Source: Megasphaera lornae (GTDB lineage: Bacteria > Bacillota > Negativicutes > Veillonellales > Megasphaeraceae). Taken from it: a DNA stretch of 64,000 nucleotides. The notes beneath the pieces are model-generated. The model was not told the DNA's origin. It ran no database searches and worked only from the letters and a program-made list of their open reading frames with translations. The stretch spans positions 1-64,000 of the forward strand of contig NZ_AFIJ01000007.1 of assembly GCF_000214495.1 (NCBI RefSeq), written 5' to 3'. Below, piece by piece: positions 7,861 to 16,755 of this stretch (position 1 is the stretch's first letter; each line of letters opens with the position of its first letter). A program made the position numbers and the translations under genes.

Positions 7861-8559
7861 TTACAACATCTCACAAGGCGCCGGACCGTTCATTTCTTCC
7901 AACGAATGCAAGCCGTACCGACTTTCGGCAATATGCCACGGCACATACAGAGAGGGCGATATGTGTACCGCTTGTTTAGATGCCAATAAGGGCAACACCT
8001 CGGTCAACGCGGTCGCTTTACCGTCCGCTTCCACTTTAACCGCCGGGGGCGTATCCATTGCTCCCCATCGTTCCCATTCTTCCTGCAATCGCTGACATTG
8101 TGACTGCCATACATTTACGCCTTCTCCGACCAACCTGCCGTCTAAACTCATAAATTCATACTGCCGACGATTTACTTCGCGCAGTACAAAAATCTCCGAA
8201 TTCGCCGGTATATATGCACCGGCTGCCCGCTGATAAACATATAATATATTAATAAAAATATTTTTTACCGGTATACCGGGCATTTTATCTTTTTTTAATA
8301 ACGCCATAACCGTATCCAAATCACCGGCATATAAAGGGTCTATTTCTTTACGTGCAATAAAATTACCGCACAGCCGAAAATCCCGACCTTCATATTGTAC
8401 CAACAGTTTATCGGACCGTCTGCCCAACCGATACAATAAAATGCTTTGATTGTCCAATTCCACTTGTGCCCGTACACCGGCATTCATCAGCCGCGATAAC
8501 GCGATTAATGACTCTTCTCGTGATTTATGTAAAATGCCCATACCGTTTTGTCCCCCCAT
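7861..8559 (-). CDS. Hypothetical protein (about 230 aa)
   Basis: No family is recognised. The protein is soluble-looking and mixed in charge, without a signal peptide or clear membrane segments. It opens ILHKSREESLIALSRLMNAG and ends PAPCEML. A central VFLREVNRRQYEFMSLDGR-like region and the overall layout could be a ligand- or nucleotide-binding beta-rich fold, but there is no motif to name it. The start is uncertain: the ATG at 8559 has GGGG only two bases away, while the in-frame ATG at 8541 has GGGGGG ten bases upstream and may be the real one. It is the last gene of the thrC run. Confidence 0.7.
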   Translation of the reverse strand: MGGQNGMGILHKSREESLIALSRLMNAGVRAQVELDNQSILLYRLGRRSDKLLVQYEGRDFRLCGNFIARKEIDPLYAGDLDTVMALLKKDKMPGIPVKNIFINILYVYQRAAGAYIPANSEIFVLREVNRRQYEFMSLDGRLVGEGVNVWQSQCQRLQEEWERWGAMDTPPAVKVEADGKATALTEVLPLLASKQAVHISPSLYVPWHIAESRYGLHSLEEMNGPAPCEML

Positions 8560-8591
8560 TCCCCGCTCTTAACGTATAGCATTTTCATTGC

Positions 8592-9041
8592 TTACCGCTC
8601 TTTACGGTGCCCCTGTGTATCCAACCCTTTTTCCGCAATAAAATCGGAAAGCATATCGGCGGCGGTAGCCGTAATATTAATGCAATATTTACGATATTCA
8701 GGCGTGCCGAATTGCAGCCGATTCAAGCACCTGCAACAAGTGGCGCCGAAATGTTTTTTAAACCGATCATGAAATTCACCGGTATATTGATATACCTCCG
8801 GTAAAGGCTTTTCCGACGGATCAACTCGGCCCGCTAAGGCCCCCAAAATGAGACAAGCCCCGGAAAGCGCCCCGCATACACAGCCGGATCGACCTAACCC
8901 GCCCCCCATACCGGATACCATACGAATAGCCGCCTCCGGCAAATGTAAAGATAAGCTGTCATTACAAGTTTTTACAATAGATTCGACGCAATTATTGCCT
9001 TCTAAATGGTATTTTCTTGCCAATTCATACTCTTTTTTCAT
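8592..9041 (-). CDS. C_GCAxxG_C_C family putative redox protein
   Basis: The 149-residue protein shows the pattern that names this family: an early Cys in GNNCVESI, then GCVCGALSGA, then the vicinal pair in GATCCRC, and a late Cys. Members are small proteins of anaerobes, thought to be redox-active or to bind a metal cluster or an organic cofactor; the function is unknown. A GGAG six bases before the ATG fixes the start. It lies 12 bases downstream of the TVP38-like gene, in the same transcription unit. Confidence 0.85.
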   Translation of the reverse strand: MKKEYELARKYHLEGNNCVESIVKTCNDSLSLHLPEAAIRMVSGMGGGLGRSGCVCGALSGACLILGALAGRVDPSEKPLPEVYQYTGEFHDRFKKHFGATCCRCLNRLQFGTPEYRKYCINITATAADMLSDFIAEKGLDTQGHRKER

Positions 9042-9053
9042 AGAAAACTCCTT

Positions 9054-9758
9054 TCACTCTTCCACTTCATTTATAGCACATTGTTTTTTACGTCGCTGTC
9101 CTAAAAAAACATAGACACTTACAATAACCAATGCCGAAACCAGCAACCGCATGACATGTTCTTCACCGGACAAGACATCATGCCCTACGACCACTTCCAA
9201 GGCTACAGAAGGAAATTTTCCCACTAAACAGGCCAGCATGTAATCTTTGTACGACAATTGACTTACCGCCCCCAAAGCCGTCACCAATCCGTTCGGCGAA
9301 TACGGTACAATACGTGCCGCCAACATCGCACGGAACGTACTGTATTGCTCTAACTTAGTTAACATGCGACTTTTGTGAATAAGAATTTGCGCTTGCCGCC
9401 GCAAAAAGGTTCTCATCAACCAAAAACTTATAATGACCCCGATCGTTTCGGATACCCACGAAAGGAGGATCCCCCCTACGAGGCCAAACACAATGCCGTT
9501 GGCTGCGGAAATAAAAATAGACGGCAAAATACCTGTCATGGTAACAAAAACAGTGATGCCGGCACTTAGTACCGCTGCCCGCATCCCGAACGAACGCAAA
9601 TAAGAAACCGTCCCCTCTATATCGCCCGTATAAGCGAACTGCCAGACGTGCGTATAAAACCCGGGCATCAGAAGCCGCACCATAACCCCCAGAGATACCA
9701 AGGCGCTGAGCAGTAAGAGTTTCATCTGTGATTCCGTAATATCCGGTTTAAAAATCAT
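9054..9758 (-). CDS. TVP38/TMEM64 (DedA-superfamily) membrane protein
   Basis: The 234-residue protein has four to five hydrophobic segments and the SNARE-associated/VTT core. GILPSIFISAANGIVFGLVGG is followed by SETIGVIISFWL, and then by ARIVPYSPNGLVTALGAVSQLSYKDYM and GKFPSVALEV. Proteins of this superfamily are implicated in lipid scrambling or proton-coupled lipid handling. The C-terminal tail is basic (GQRRKKQ). It stands eight bases after the DMT transporter gene. Confidence 0.88.
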   Translation of the reverse strand: MIFKPDITESQMKLLLLSALVSLGVMVRLLMPGFYTHVWQFAYTGDIEGTVSYLRSFGMRAAVLSAGITVFVTMTGILPSIFISAANGIVFGLVGGILLSWVSETIGVIISFWLMRTFLRRQAQILIHKSRMLTKLEQYSTFRAMLAARIVPYSPNGLVTALGAVSQLSYKDYMLACLVGKFPSVALEVVVGHDVLSGEEHVMRLLVSALVIVSVYVFLGQRRKKQCAINEVEE

Positions 9759-9765
9759 ATATCAC

Positions 9766-10659
9766 TCAACTTTCTTTATGTTTCGTCAATTCTTCCGCAT
9801 GTGCCAACCGATCATGTTTTAATTTTGTCAAATACATAGAGCCGCCGATGATACATAAGCCGCCGGCAACGGTCATGAAAGTCATCATTTCATTGAACAC
9901 GACAAAGCCCCAAAATGCATTGAAAAATACGGCAATATACGCCACAAAACTGACAATCACCGGATTGGCATACGCATACGCATCGGTCATCAAAATCTGT
10001 GCAATAACCGTAATAATTCCCAACATAATGTACAGGAACCATTCCCATTCATCAGGCATTTGAAAATGACCGCCCATAAGAATAATCCCCGACAGGCACG
10101 CACACACTAAGAAATAAAAAACAATTTCATATTGATGATGTTTACCCGAGCCGGTCAATTTACTGATCGTAGTATACGCCGCCGCCGCACAAATTGCTTG
10201 TATAAGAACAAATACGGAATAGACATTAAAAGAAGAAAAATTCCATGGACGTACTACCAAACAAGCCCCTACCACAATAATAATAAGCGGCAATACACTA
10301 TTACGGGGCATCACTTCTTTTAAAAATACAGCCGCAAAAATCATTACAAAAAAAGCGGATAATTGCGACAAAATAGATACATCCGCCAAAGGCATACCGC
10401 CTAAGGCGATAAACAAACAAATCATTCCTGAACCGCCCATGACACCGCGAAATAACAGTGTCCCTCTATCTTCTTTAGAAAAATGAATACCTTGCGCTTT
10501 CATCAGCGCTAAAATAATGATAGAACTGAACAGTCCGCGAAAAAACGCAATTTCCCCGGTTCCCATAGTATACGACAGTTCTTTGACAATCATATTTTGT
10601 ACACTGAAAGAAAGAGCCGAAAAAATCATACAAATAACGCCTTTATTCATTCTTGTCAC
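9766..10659 (-). CDS. EamA/DMT family transporter
   Basis: The 297-residue protein has ten hydrophobic segments in two EamA repeats. The first contains the ELSYTMGTGEIAFFRGLFSS signature region and the second the TDAYAYANPVIVSFVAYIAVFF region. Related proteins export amino acids or other metabolites, and co-transcription with thrC makes an amino acid substrate plausible, but this is inference. The frame opens with a GTG at 10659 that has GGAA five bases before it. An ATG three codons later (10650) is possible. The gene overlaps the end of thrC by 17 bases. Confidence 0.88.
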   Translation of the reverse strand: MTRMNKGVICMIFSALSFSVQNMIVKELSYTMGTGEIAFFRGLFSSIIILALMKAQGIHFSKEDRGTLLFRGVMGGSGMICLFIALGGMPLADVSILSQLSAFFVMIFAAVFLKEVMPRNSVLPLIIIVVGACLVVRPWNFSSFNVYSVFVLIQAICAAAAYTTISKLTGSGKHHQYEIVFYFLVCACLSGIILMGGHFQMPDEWEWFLYIMLGIITVIAQILMTDAYAYANPVIVSFVAYIAVFFNAFWGFVVFNEMMTFMTVAGGLCIIGGSMYLTKLKHDRLAHAEELTKHKES

Positions 10660-12151
10660 TTCGATTCCGTTGCATTACGGCAAAATCCAACACGGTTTGT
10701 GTTAACTCTGCCGGTGTTACTGTTTCCTTAAAACGGCGCGGTCGTGTGACCAATTCGCCCAATGCCGGCGGCACGGAAATACCGGTGTTCGCCTGTATTT
10801 GTAACGCCATGGCAAAAGGATCTTCCTGTTCGTCCAGATGCAACGCCCGCCCTACGGTAAAAGGAAATTTGTAAGGATGTGCCGTTGCCATAATCACCGT
10901 ATGCGCCTCTCCCAATTGACGACGAACTTTTTCATAAACCCCATAAGCAACCGCCGTATGCGGATCACATACATATCCGTACGTATGATAGACATAACGA
11001 AGCCAATATTCGGTTTCCTTATCATCTAGATACCCTGCCAACCAATTACGCTGCATTTTTTCCAGCAACGCGTTGGGCAACGTAAATTTATTTTGCTCCG
11101 TCAATTGTGTCTGCCAACGGCTGACCGCCTGCCGATCGCCGTCCGACAAATAATATAAAAACCGTTCCAAATTACCGGCTGTCAAAATATCCATAGAAGG
11201 ACTGTTCGTTGTATAAAAAGCTCGGTTCCTGTCGTATGTACCGGTCATTAAAAAATCCGTCAATACATGATTCCGATTAGAGGCACAGACGAATTTTCCT
11301 ATGGGAATTCCCATTTTTTGAGCTAAAAATGCGGCTAAAATATTTCCGAAATTTCCTGACGGAACCACCACATTAAAGGACTCGCCGCGTTCTATACAGC
11401 CTCGTTCCACCAACTGCCGATATGTCCATACATAGTATGCAATCTGCGGCAATAACCGCCCGATATTGATAGAATTGGCACTGGAAAAAATATACCCTTG
11501 CCGGTTTACTTTCTCCCGTATACCTGGATCCGTAAAAACTTCTTTCACAAAGGTCTGCGCTTGATCAAAATTTCCGACCAATCCCACTACCTTGACATTC
11601 TTTCCCGTTTGCGTTTGCATTTGCAACTCTTGCAAAGGACTGACTTTTCCGGCCGGATAAAACACGAGAATATCTACGCCTTCTACATCTTTAAACGCTT
11701 CTAAAGCCGCTTTCCCCGTATCGCCGCTGGTGGCGGTTAAAATCAATATATCCTCCGTCGATGCCGATGTCTGTTTTGCCGCCGACAATAAATACGGGAA
11801 AATGGATAATGCCAAATCTTTAAACGCCAAGGTTGCGCCGTGAAACAATTCGCTGATCGTAACCTTTGCCTCCGGTGAATAAAAAGGTACAATATCCGCA
11901 TGATCGAAGCGATTTTCTCCATATGCTTTTTGTACCGCTTCTTGTAAAACAGGGCCGGTAAGATCGGAAAAAAAATAAGACAACACATGAAGCGCTACGT
12001 CCTGATAAGATAATCCCGGTTCATCCCAATCTTGCAATACATTTTCCGGAAACACCTCCGGTACATATAGGCCTCCATCCGCCGCCAACCCGCGTAATAA
12101 TGCCTCCGCGGTCCTTACTGTCTCCTGTGAACGCGTACTTTTATACTGCAT
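10643..12151 (-). CDS. thrC: Threonine synthase
   Basis: A 502-residue pyridoxal-phosphate enzyme of the long (fold-type II, class 2) threonine synthase group. It converts O-phosphohomoserine to threonine and phosphate. N-terminal AADGGLYVPE is the ThrC synthase domain. The Schiff-base Lys is in HGATLAFKDLALS, the phosphate loop is TATSGDTGKAAL, and SANSINIGRLLPQ and VPSGNFGNILA match the family. A GGGGGAGG precedes the ATG. It heads a five-gene minus-strand run to 7861. Confidence 0.96.
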   Translation of the reverse strand: MQYKSTRSQETVRTAEALLRGLAADGGLYVPEVFPENVLQDWDEPGLSYQDVALHVLSYFFSDLTGPVLQEAVQKAYGENRFDHADIVPFYSPEAKVTISELFHGATLAFKDLALSIFPYLLSAAKQTSASTEDILILTATSGDTGKAALEAFKDVEGVDILVFYPAGKVSPLQELQMQTQTGKNVKVVGLVGNFDQAQTFVKEVFTDPGIREKVNRQGYIFSSANSINIGRLLPQIAYYVWTYRQLVERGCIERGESFNVVVPSGNFGNILAAFLAQKMGIPIGKFVCASNRNHVLTDFLMTGTYDRNRAFYTTNSPSMDILTAGNLERFLYYLSDGDRQAVSRWQTQLTEQNKFTLPNALLEKMQRNWLAGYLDDKETEYWLRYVYHTYGYVCDPHTAVAYGVYEKVRRQLGEAHTVIMATAHPYKFPFTVGRALHLDEQEDPFAMALQIQANTGISVPPALGELVTRPRRFKETVTPAELTQTVLDFAVMQRNRSDKNE

Positions 12152-12191
12152 AAGAGATTCCTCCCCCTATAATATCCGATATCTATACTGT

Positions 12192-12220
12192 ATTATACCA
12201 TATTTACCGCACTTCAACTA
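12192..12220 (-). promoter_or_regulatory. Extended -10 promoter of thrC
   Basis: On the minus strand TGG-TATAAT, with the hexamer at 12192-12197, is a perfect extended -10. The -35 at 17 bases (TAGTTG) is poor. It lies about 40 bases before the thrC start. Confidence 0.6.
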
Positions 12221-12238
12221 TCGTACTCCGACATACAT

Positions 12239-12270
12239 AAAGGACGCCGCTGTCCGCTGCGGCGTCCTTT
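12239..12270 (-). terminator. Terminator-like hairpin after rlmI
   Basis: A perfect 12-base-pair GC-rich stem (12239-12250 with 12259-12270) ending in TTT stands four bases past the methyltransferase stop codon. The T tail is short on the minus strand. Confidence 0.75.
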
Positions 12271-12274
12271 CGTA

Positions 12275-13495
12275 TTAAATAACTTGAAAAAGATAAAATT
12301 TTAAATAATTCGTTTCCGGTACATTCCAAAGAATCGGATGATCCGGCGCCTGCTGCCGTTCTTCAATTTGCCGCAACTGTACGCCCGCATCTTTGGCCGC
12401 TTCCCGTAACATGCGACAAAACAATTCATTCGTCATAAAATGAGAGCACGAGCAAGTCGCTAAATACCCGCCACGCGGCAACACCCGCATGGCCTTCATA
12501 TTAATTTCTTTATAGCCGCGTACGGCCCGTCCGACAGTTTTTCCCGATTTCGTAAACGCCGGCGGATCCAAAATAATAAAATCATACTTGTTACATTTTG
12601 CTGCCGCTAATTGGGTCAGTAACTCGAACACATTCGCTTGTTGTACCGTTACTACCGATGCCAAACCGTTGCGCCTGCTGTTTTCTTCGGCCATCGCTAC
12701 CGCTTCCGCCGATACATCTATCGCCGTAACGGCAGCGGCACCGCCTTTGGCGGCATTTAATGCAAACGCACCGGTATGCGTAAAACAATCCAATACATGT
12801 TTTCCCGCAGCCAATCCGGCCACTGCGCGACGATTATATTTTTGATCTAAAAAAAATCCCGTTTTTTGACCATTTTCCACATCTACAGTATACGTAATGC
12901 CGTTTTCCGTAATTTCCGTCAAAGTACTGCCGGGCGTCGGTAAAAAATCGGCTGTATACCAACCTTTTGTCTGTACCAATCCATCCAATTCTCGTACTTT
13001 TACATCGTTTCGTTCAAAAATCCCGCGCACGACAATCCCCATGGCGGCCAAACTCCGGACAAGGGCGCGAAAAATAATGTCTTTTCGTTGTTCCATCCCG
13101 TAACATAACGTTTGACATACCAATACGTCCCCATATAAATCTACCGTTAATCCCGGCATTTCATCCGCATCGCCGAAAATCAAACGACAACACCGCAAAT
13201 CATCACCCATAACGGTTTGTCTATACGACACGGCATATTGTACGCGACGTTGCCAAAATGCTTCGTCAAAACGGTCATTAGCGTTATGTGACAACAAACG
13301 CACCCGAATTTTTGAGATGTCATTGGCAAAGCCCGTACCTAAATAACGCTTTTTAGCGGAATACACATGAACCAGATCACCCGTTCGGTAGTCGCCCTCC
13401 ACCTTTGTAACTTCTGCGCCGTATACCCACGGATGTCCTGTTTTCGCTGCCAATTCCCCTTTTCGATTAACATATACTGCCGCAAATTTTTCCAT
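12275..13495 (-). CDS. rlmI: Class I SAM-dependent rRNA methyltransferase, RlmI family
   Basis: The 406-residue protein has an N-terminal PUA-type RNA-binding region (GHPWVYGAEV near residue 20), a central EEHD-like extension, and a Rossmann methyltransferase fold. CFTHTGAFALNAAKGGA is motif I, DPPAFTKSGK is the catalytic IV motif and CSCSHFM holds the nucleophilic Cys of m5C enzymes. The family makes m5C1962 in 23S rRNA or related modifications. It lies nine bases after hslU, as the last gene of the topA unit. The RlmI name is by family; position specificity is not provable here. Confidence 0.88.
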   Translation of the reverse strand: MEKFAAVYVNRKGELAAKTGHPWVYGAEVTKVEGDYRTGDLVHVYSAKKRYLGTGFANDISKIRVRLLSHNANDRFDEAFWQRRVQYAVSYRQTVMGDDLRCCRLIFGDADEMPGLTVDLYGDVLVCQTLCYGMEQRKDIIFRALVRSLAAMGIVVRGIFERNDVKVRELDGLVQTKGWYTADFLPTPGSTLTEITENGITYTVDVENGQKTGFFLDQKYNRRAVAGLAAGKHVLDCFTHTGAFALNAAKGGAAAVTAIDVSAEAVAMAEENSRRNGLASVVTVQQANVFELLTQLAAAKCNKYDFIILDPPAFTKSGKTVGRAVRGYKEINMKAMRVLPRGGYLATCSCSHFMTNELFCRMLREAAKDAGVQLRQIEERQQAPDHPILWNVPETNYLKFYLFQVI

Positions 13496-13504
13496 ACCGC
13501 TCCT

Positions 13505-14878
13505 TTATAAAATATAGTGACTCAAATCCGTATTATCTACAACCGTTCCCAGTTTTTCGTCCACAAACTCTTTCGTAACGGGAATTGTCTTTTCCGTAAT
13601 ATCCGGTGCGGCAAAAGCAATATCTTCTAAAATTTTTTCCAACATAGTATGCAAACGCCGCGCACCGATATTTTCCGTTTCTAAATTCACGCGATAGGCA
13701 TATTCCGCCAATGCTTCAATGCCTTCCGCCGTAAAATCCAAGTCCACGCCGTCCGTTTGCAACAAAGCTTTGTATTGTTTTACCAAGGATTGATTCGGTT
13801 CTGTCAAAATACGTTTAAAATCTTCCGCCGTCAACGATTGTAATTCTACACGAATCGGAAAACGTCCTTGTAATTCGGGAATCAAATCACTCGGCTTGGA
13901 TACATGAAAAGCGCCGGCGGCAATAAAAAGAATATGATCCGTTTTCACCGCCCCGTATTTCGTATTTACCGTAGCGCCTTCCACAATCGGTAAAATATCG
14001 CGCTGTACCCCTTCACGCGAAACATCGGGAGAACCGCCGCTGCGACTTTTTTCCGCAATTTTGTCAAATTCGTCAATAAATACAATCCCTGCCTGTTCAG
14101 TGGCGGTAATAGCTTTTTCAATCACCACATCCATATCCAGACACTTTTCCAACTCTTCCTGCCGGAAAATATCCCGCGCTTTCGCTACGGTCATTTTCTT
14201 ACGTTTTTTTCGTTTCGGCATAATACTTCCCAACATTTCTTGAAAATTGTTAGTCAGTTCTTCATTTGAACTTCCCATCAACACGCCTTGAACAGGACGT
14301 TCCTGCGGACTTACTTTCACTTCAATTTCTTTTTCATCCCACTGATGACTGCTGATTTTTTCCAGCATCGCCTGCCGCTTATCGGAACCGACAGAAACGA
14401 CGGAATCCGTACAACTCGTACTTTCCTTATGGTCATCGTCGGCAGCATGTTCTTTTTTGGGCCAGAAGATTTGTAAAATACGTTTATTAGCCGCCTCTTC
14501 CGCTTGTTGTTGAAAACGCCGACTTTCTTGTTCTTGCACCATGCGAACGGCATTGGTAACTAAATCGCGAATAATCTGTTCCACATCCCGTCCCACATAG
14601 CCGACTTCCGTATATTTTGTCGCCTCGACTTTTATAAAAGGAGCTCCCACCAATTTGGCCAGCCGCCGGGCAATTTCAGTTTTTCCCACCCCGGTAGGCC
14701 CGATAAGTAAAATATTTTTCGGAATAATCTCATCTTGCATGTCCGCCGGCAAGTGTTTCCGACGCCACCGATTGCGCAACGCAATCGCTACGGATTTTTT
14801 GGCTTCCGCTTGCCCGACAATATATTTATTTAATTCCCTGACAATTTCTTTCGGTGTTAATTCTGCAGTTCCCATCAT
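13505..14878 (-). CDS. hslU: HslU ATPase subunit of the HslVU protease
   Basis: The hexameric AAA+ unfoldase feeds substrates to HslV. In 457 residues it has Walker A GPTGVGKT at 60-67 and the VGRDVEQIIRDLV pore segment (aromatic Tyr in TEVGYVGRD). A charged I-domain occupies about residues 110-240, Walker B is IVFIDEFDKIAEK, and the C-terminal tail ends SHYIL and inserts into HslV. The ATG at 14878 shares one base with the hslV stop; a second ATG follows directly, and GAGG serves both. Confidence 0.97.
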   Translation of the reverse strand: MMGTAELTPKEIVRELNKYIVGQAEAKKSVAIALRNRWRRKHLPADMQDEIIPKNILLIGPTGVGKTEIARRLAKLVGAPFIKVEATKYTEVGYVGRDVEQIIRDLVTNAVRMVQEQESRRFQQQAEEAANKRILQIFWPKKEHAADDDHKESTSCTDSVVSVGSDKRQAMLEKISSHQWDEKEIEVKVSPQERPVQGVLMGSSNEELTNNFQEMLGSIMPKRKKRKKMTVAKARDIFRQEELEKCLDMDVVIEKAITATEQAGIVFIDEFDKIAEKSRSGGSPDVSREGVQRDILPIVEGATVNTKYGAVKTDHILFIAAGAFHVSKPSDLIPELQGRFPIRVELQSLTAEDFKRILTEPNQSLVKQYKALLQTDGVDLDFTAEGIEALAEYAYRVNLETENIGARRLHTMLEKILEDIAFAAPDITEKTIPVTKEFVDEKLGTVVDNTDLSHYIL

Positions 14879-15441
14879 TATCCCTCTTTTTTAATTTCTT
14901 CTACAATAACATTATGATTCGTATAGACACAAATGTCGGCCGCTATATGCAATGCTTTTAAAGCAATATCTTGTGCCGATAAATCCGTGTTTTGCAATAG
15001 CGCCCGTCCGGCCGCCAACGCATAATTGCCGCCGGAACCGATGGCCGTCAAGCCGTCATCCGGTTCAATAACTTCCCCGTTTCCGGAAATAAGTAAAATT
15101 CGTTCCGCATCCGCCACTAATAATAAGGCCTCCAATTTATGTAAAATTTTGTCGGAACGCCAATCTTTCGCCAATTCCACAGCACTTCGCACTAAATTGC
15201 CGTTATGTTCGTTTAATTTGCCTTCAAACCGATCGAATAACGCAAACGCATCTGCTACTGAACCGGCAAATCCGCTAATAATTTTTCCATTATATAAACG
15301 ACGCACTTTTCGCGCCGTCGCTTTCATAATTACGGCATTTCCCAACGTAACCTGTCCATCGCCGGCAATTGCCGTCTGTCCGTTTCGTTGTACCGCAACA
15401 ATGGTAGTTGCATGAAAATCGGTAGCCATATATTCATTCAT
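14878..15441 (-). CDS. hslV: HslV peptidase subunit of the HslVU protease
   Basis: The 187-residue dodecameric threonine peptidase is related to proteasome beta subunits. The mature chain should begin at the Thr of [10 protein letters not shown] after a processed 11-residue leader ([11 protein letters not shown]). [16 protein letters not shown] and [12 protein letters not shown] are family hallmarks. The Thr nucleophile is kept, unlike the Ser of Bacillus CodW. The ATG directly abuts the trmFO stop with GGAG nine bases upstream, so translation is coupled. Confidence 0.97.
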   Translation of the reverse strand: MNEYMATDFHATTIVAVQRNGQTAIAGDGQVTLGNAVIMKATARKVRRLYNGKIISGFAGSVADAFALFDRFEGKLNEHNGNLVRSAVELAKDWRSDKILHKLEALLLVADAERILLISGNGEVIEPDDGLTAIGSGGNYALAAGRALLQNTDLSAQDIALKALHIAADICVYTNHNVIVEEIKKEG

Positions 15442-16755
15442 TTATATCTTCTCCTTCATTCGTTCCACTTCCGCCAACGCCCGGGTCGCCAGCAAGGCAT
15501 TTTTTTCTTTCTTCTTCATTCGCTTGCGAACGTCTAACGAGGCCATAATGCCGAAATTAATATTCATCGGTTGAAAATGAGGATTCGGTCCGGTGGAAAT
15601 ATATTGGCTCAACCCCCCTATTGCCGTTTGTCGGGAAAACGTAATACACGCATTTCCCGCTGCGCAATGCGCCGCATTAATTCCTGCCAATAATCCCGTC
15701 GCCGCCGATTCCAAATATCCTTCCACGCCGGTTAATTGGCCGGCAAAGAAAAGCCGCGGTTCTTTTTTATATTGCAGCGTCGGCAACAACAGTTCCGGAG
15801 AATTAATGTACGAATTGCGGTGCATGACCCCATAGCGTACAAATTCCGCCTCTTCCAAACCGGGAATCATGGAAAATACGCGTTTCTGCTCGGAAAATTT
15901 TAAATGCGTTTGAAAACCGACAATATTATATAATGTGGCACTGCCGTTATCTTGTCGTAATTGCACGACGGCATACGGAACTTCCCCCGTGTCCGGGCGT
16001 GCCAAACCGACCGGTTTCATAGGGCCGAACCGCATCGTATCCACACCCCGTTGCGCCATTATTTCAATAGGCATACACCCCTCAAAAACTCCGTCATTTT
16101 TTTCAAAATCATGTAATGCCGCACATTCGGCAGTCGTTAAGGCTTGCCAAAATCGTTCATATTCCGCTTGCGTAAAGGGACAGTTTAAATAATCGGCACC
16201 GCCTTTGCCGTATCGTGCCGCGCGATATACTTTGGTCATATCCAGCGATTCGACCGTAACAATCGGTGCGGCCGCATCATGAAAATGAAAATAATCCTGT
16301 CCCGTAAGCGCTTGAATATACGCTGCCAGGTCGCCGCCGGTCAACGGTCCCGTGGCAATAATACAAAGCCCCTCCGGCGGCACTTGAGTCCTTTCTTCCG
16401 TCCGTATCGTAACTAACGGCTCCGCTTGTAATTTTTCCGTGATATACTTGCTGAATGAAATGCGATCCACAGCCAACGCTCCGCCGGCGGGAACACGTGT
16501 CGCATCGGCGGCTTCCATAATTAACGAGTGCAGCTGCCGCATTTCTTCTTTTAATAAGCCTACAGCATTTTCAATATTCGCCGCACGCAACGAATTACTG
16601 CACACCAATTCGGCAAATAAATCCGTATGATGTGCCGGCGATTGTTTATACGGCCGCATTTCCGCCAATTCCACCGGTACGCCGCGCCGACAAAGCTGCC
16701 AGGCCGCTTCCGCGCCGGCCAGTCCGGCGCCGATGACCGTTACCTTACGTTTCAT
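15442..16755 (-). CDS. trmFO: Methylenetetrahydrofolate-tRNA-(uracil-5-)-methyltransferase
   Basis: A 437-residue flavoprotein that makes m5U54 (ribothymidine) in the T-loop of tRNA using methylenetetrahydrofolate and FADH2. The N-terminus [15 protein letters not shown] is the FAD dinucleotide fold. [22 protein letters not shown] includes the conserved Cys region, and [20 protein letters not shown] and MNINFGIM are typical of the Gid/TrmFO family. It overlaps topA by 11 bases. The topA-trmFO-hslVU order is conserved in Bacillota. Confidence 0.97.
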   Translation of the reverse strand: MKRKVTVIGAGLAGAEAAWQLCRRGVPVELAEMRPYKQSPAHHTDLFAELVCSNSLRAANIENAVGLLKEEMRQLHSLIMEAADATRVPAGGALAVDRISFSKYITEKLQAEPLVTIRTEERTQVPPEGLCIIATGPLTGGDLAAYIQALTGQDYFHFHDAAAPIVTVESLDMTKVYRAARYGKGGADYLNCPFTQAEYERFWQALTTAECAALHDFEKNDGVFEGCMPIEIMAQRGVDTMRFGPMKPVGLARPDTGEVPYAVVQLRQDNGSATLYNIVGFQTHLKFSEQKRVFSMIPGLEEAEFVRYGVMHRNSYINSPELLLPTLQYKKEPRLFFAGQLTGVEGYLESAATGLLAGINAAHCAAGNACITFSRQTAIGGLSQYISTGPNPHFQPMNINFGIMASLDVRKRMKKKEKNALLATRALAEVERMKEKI

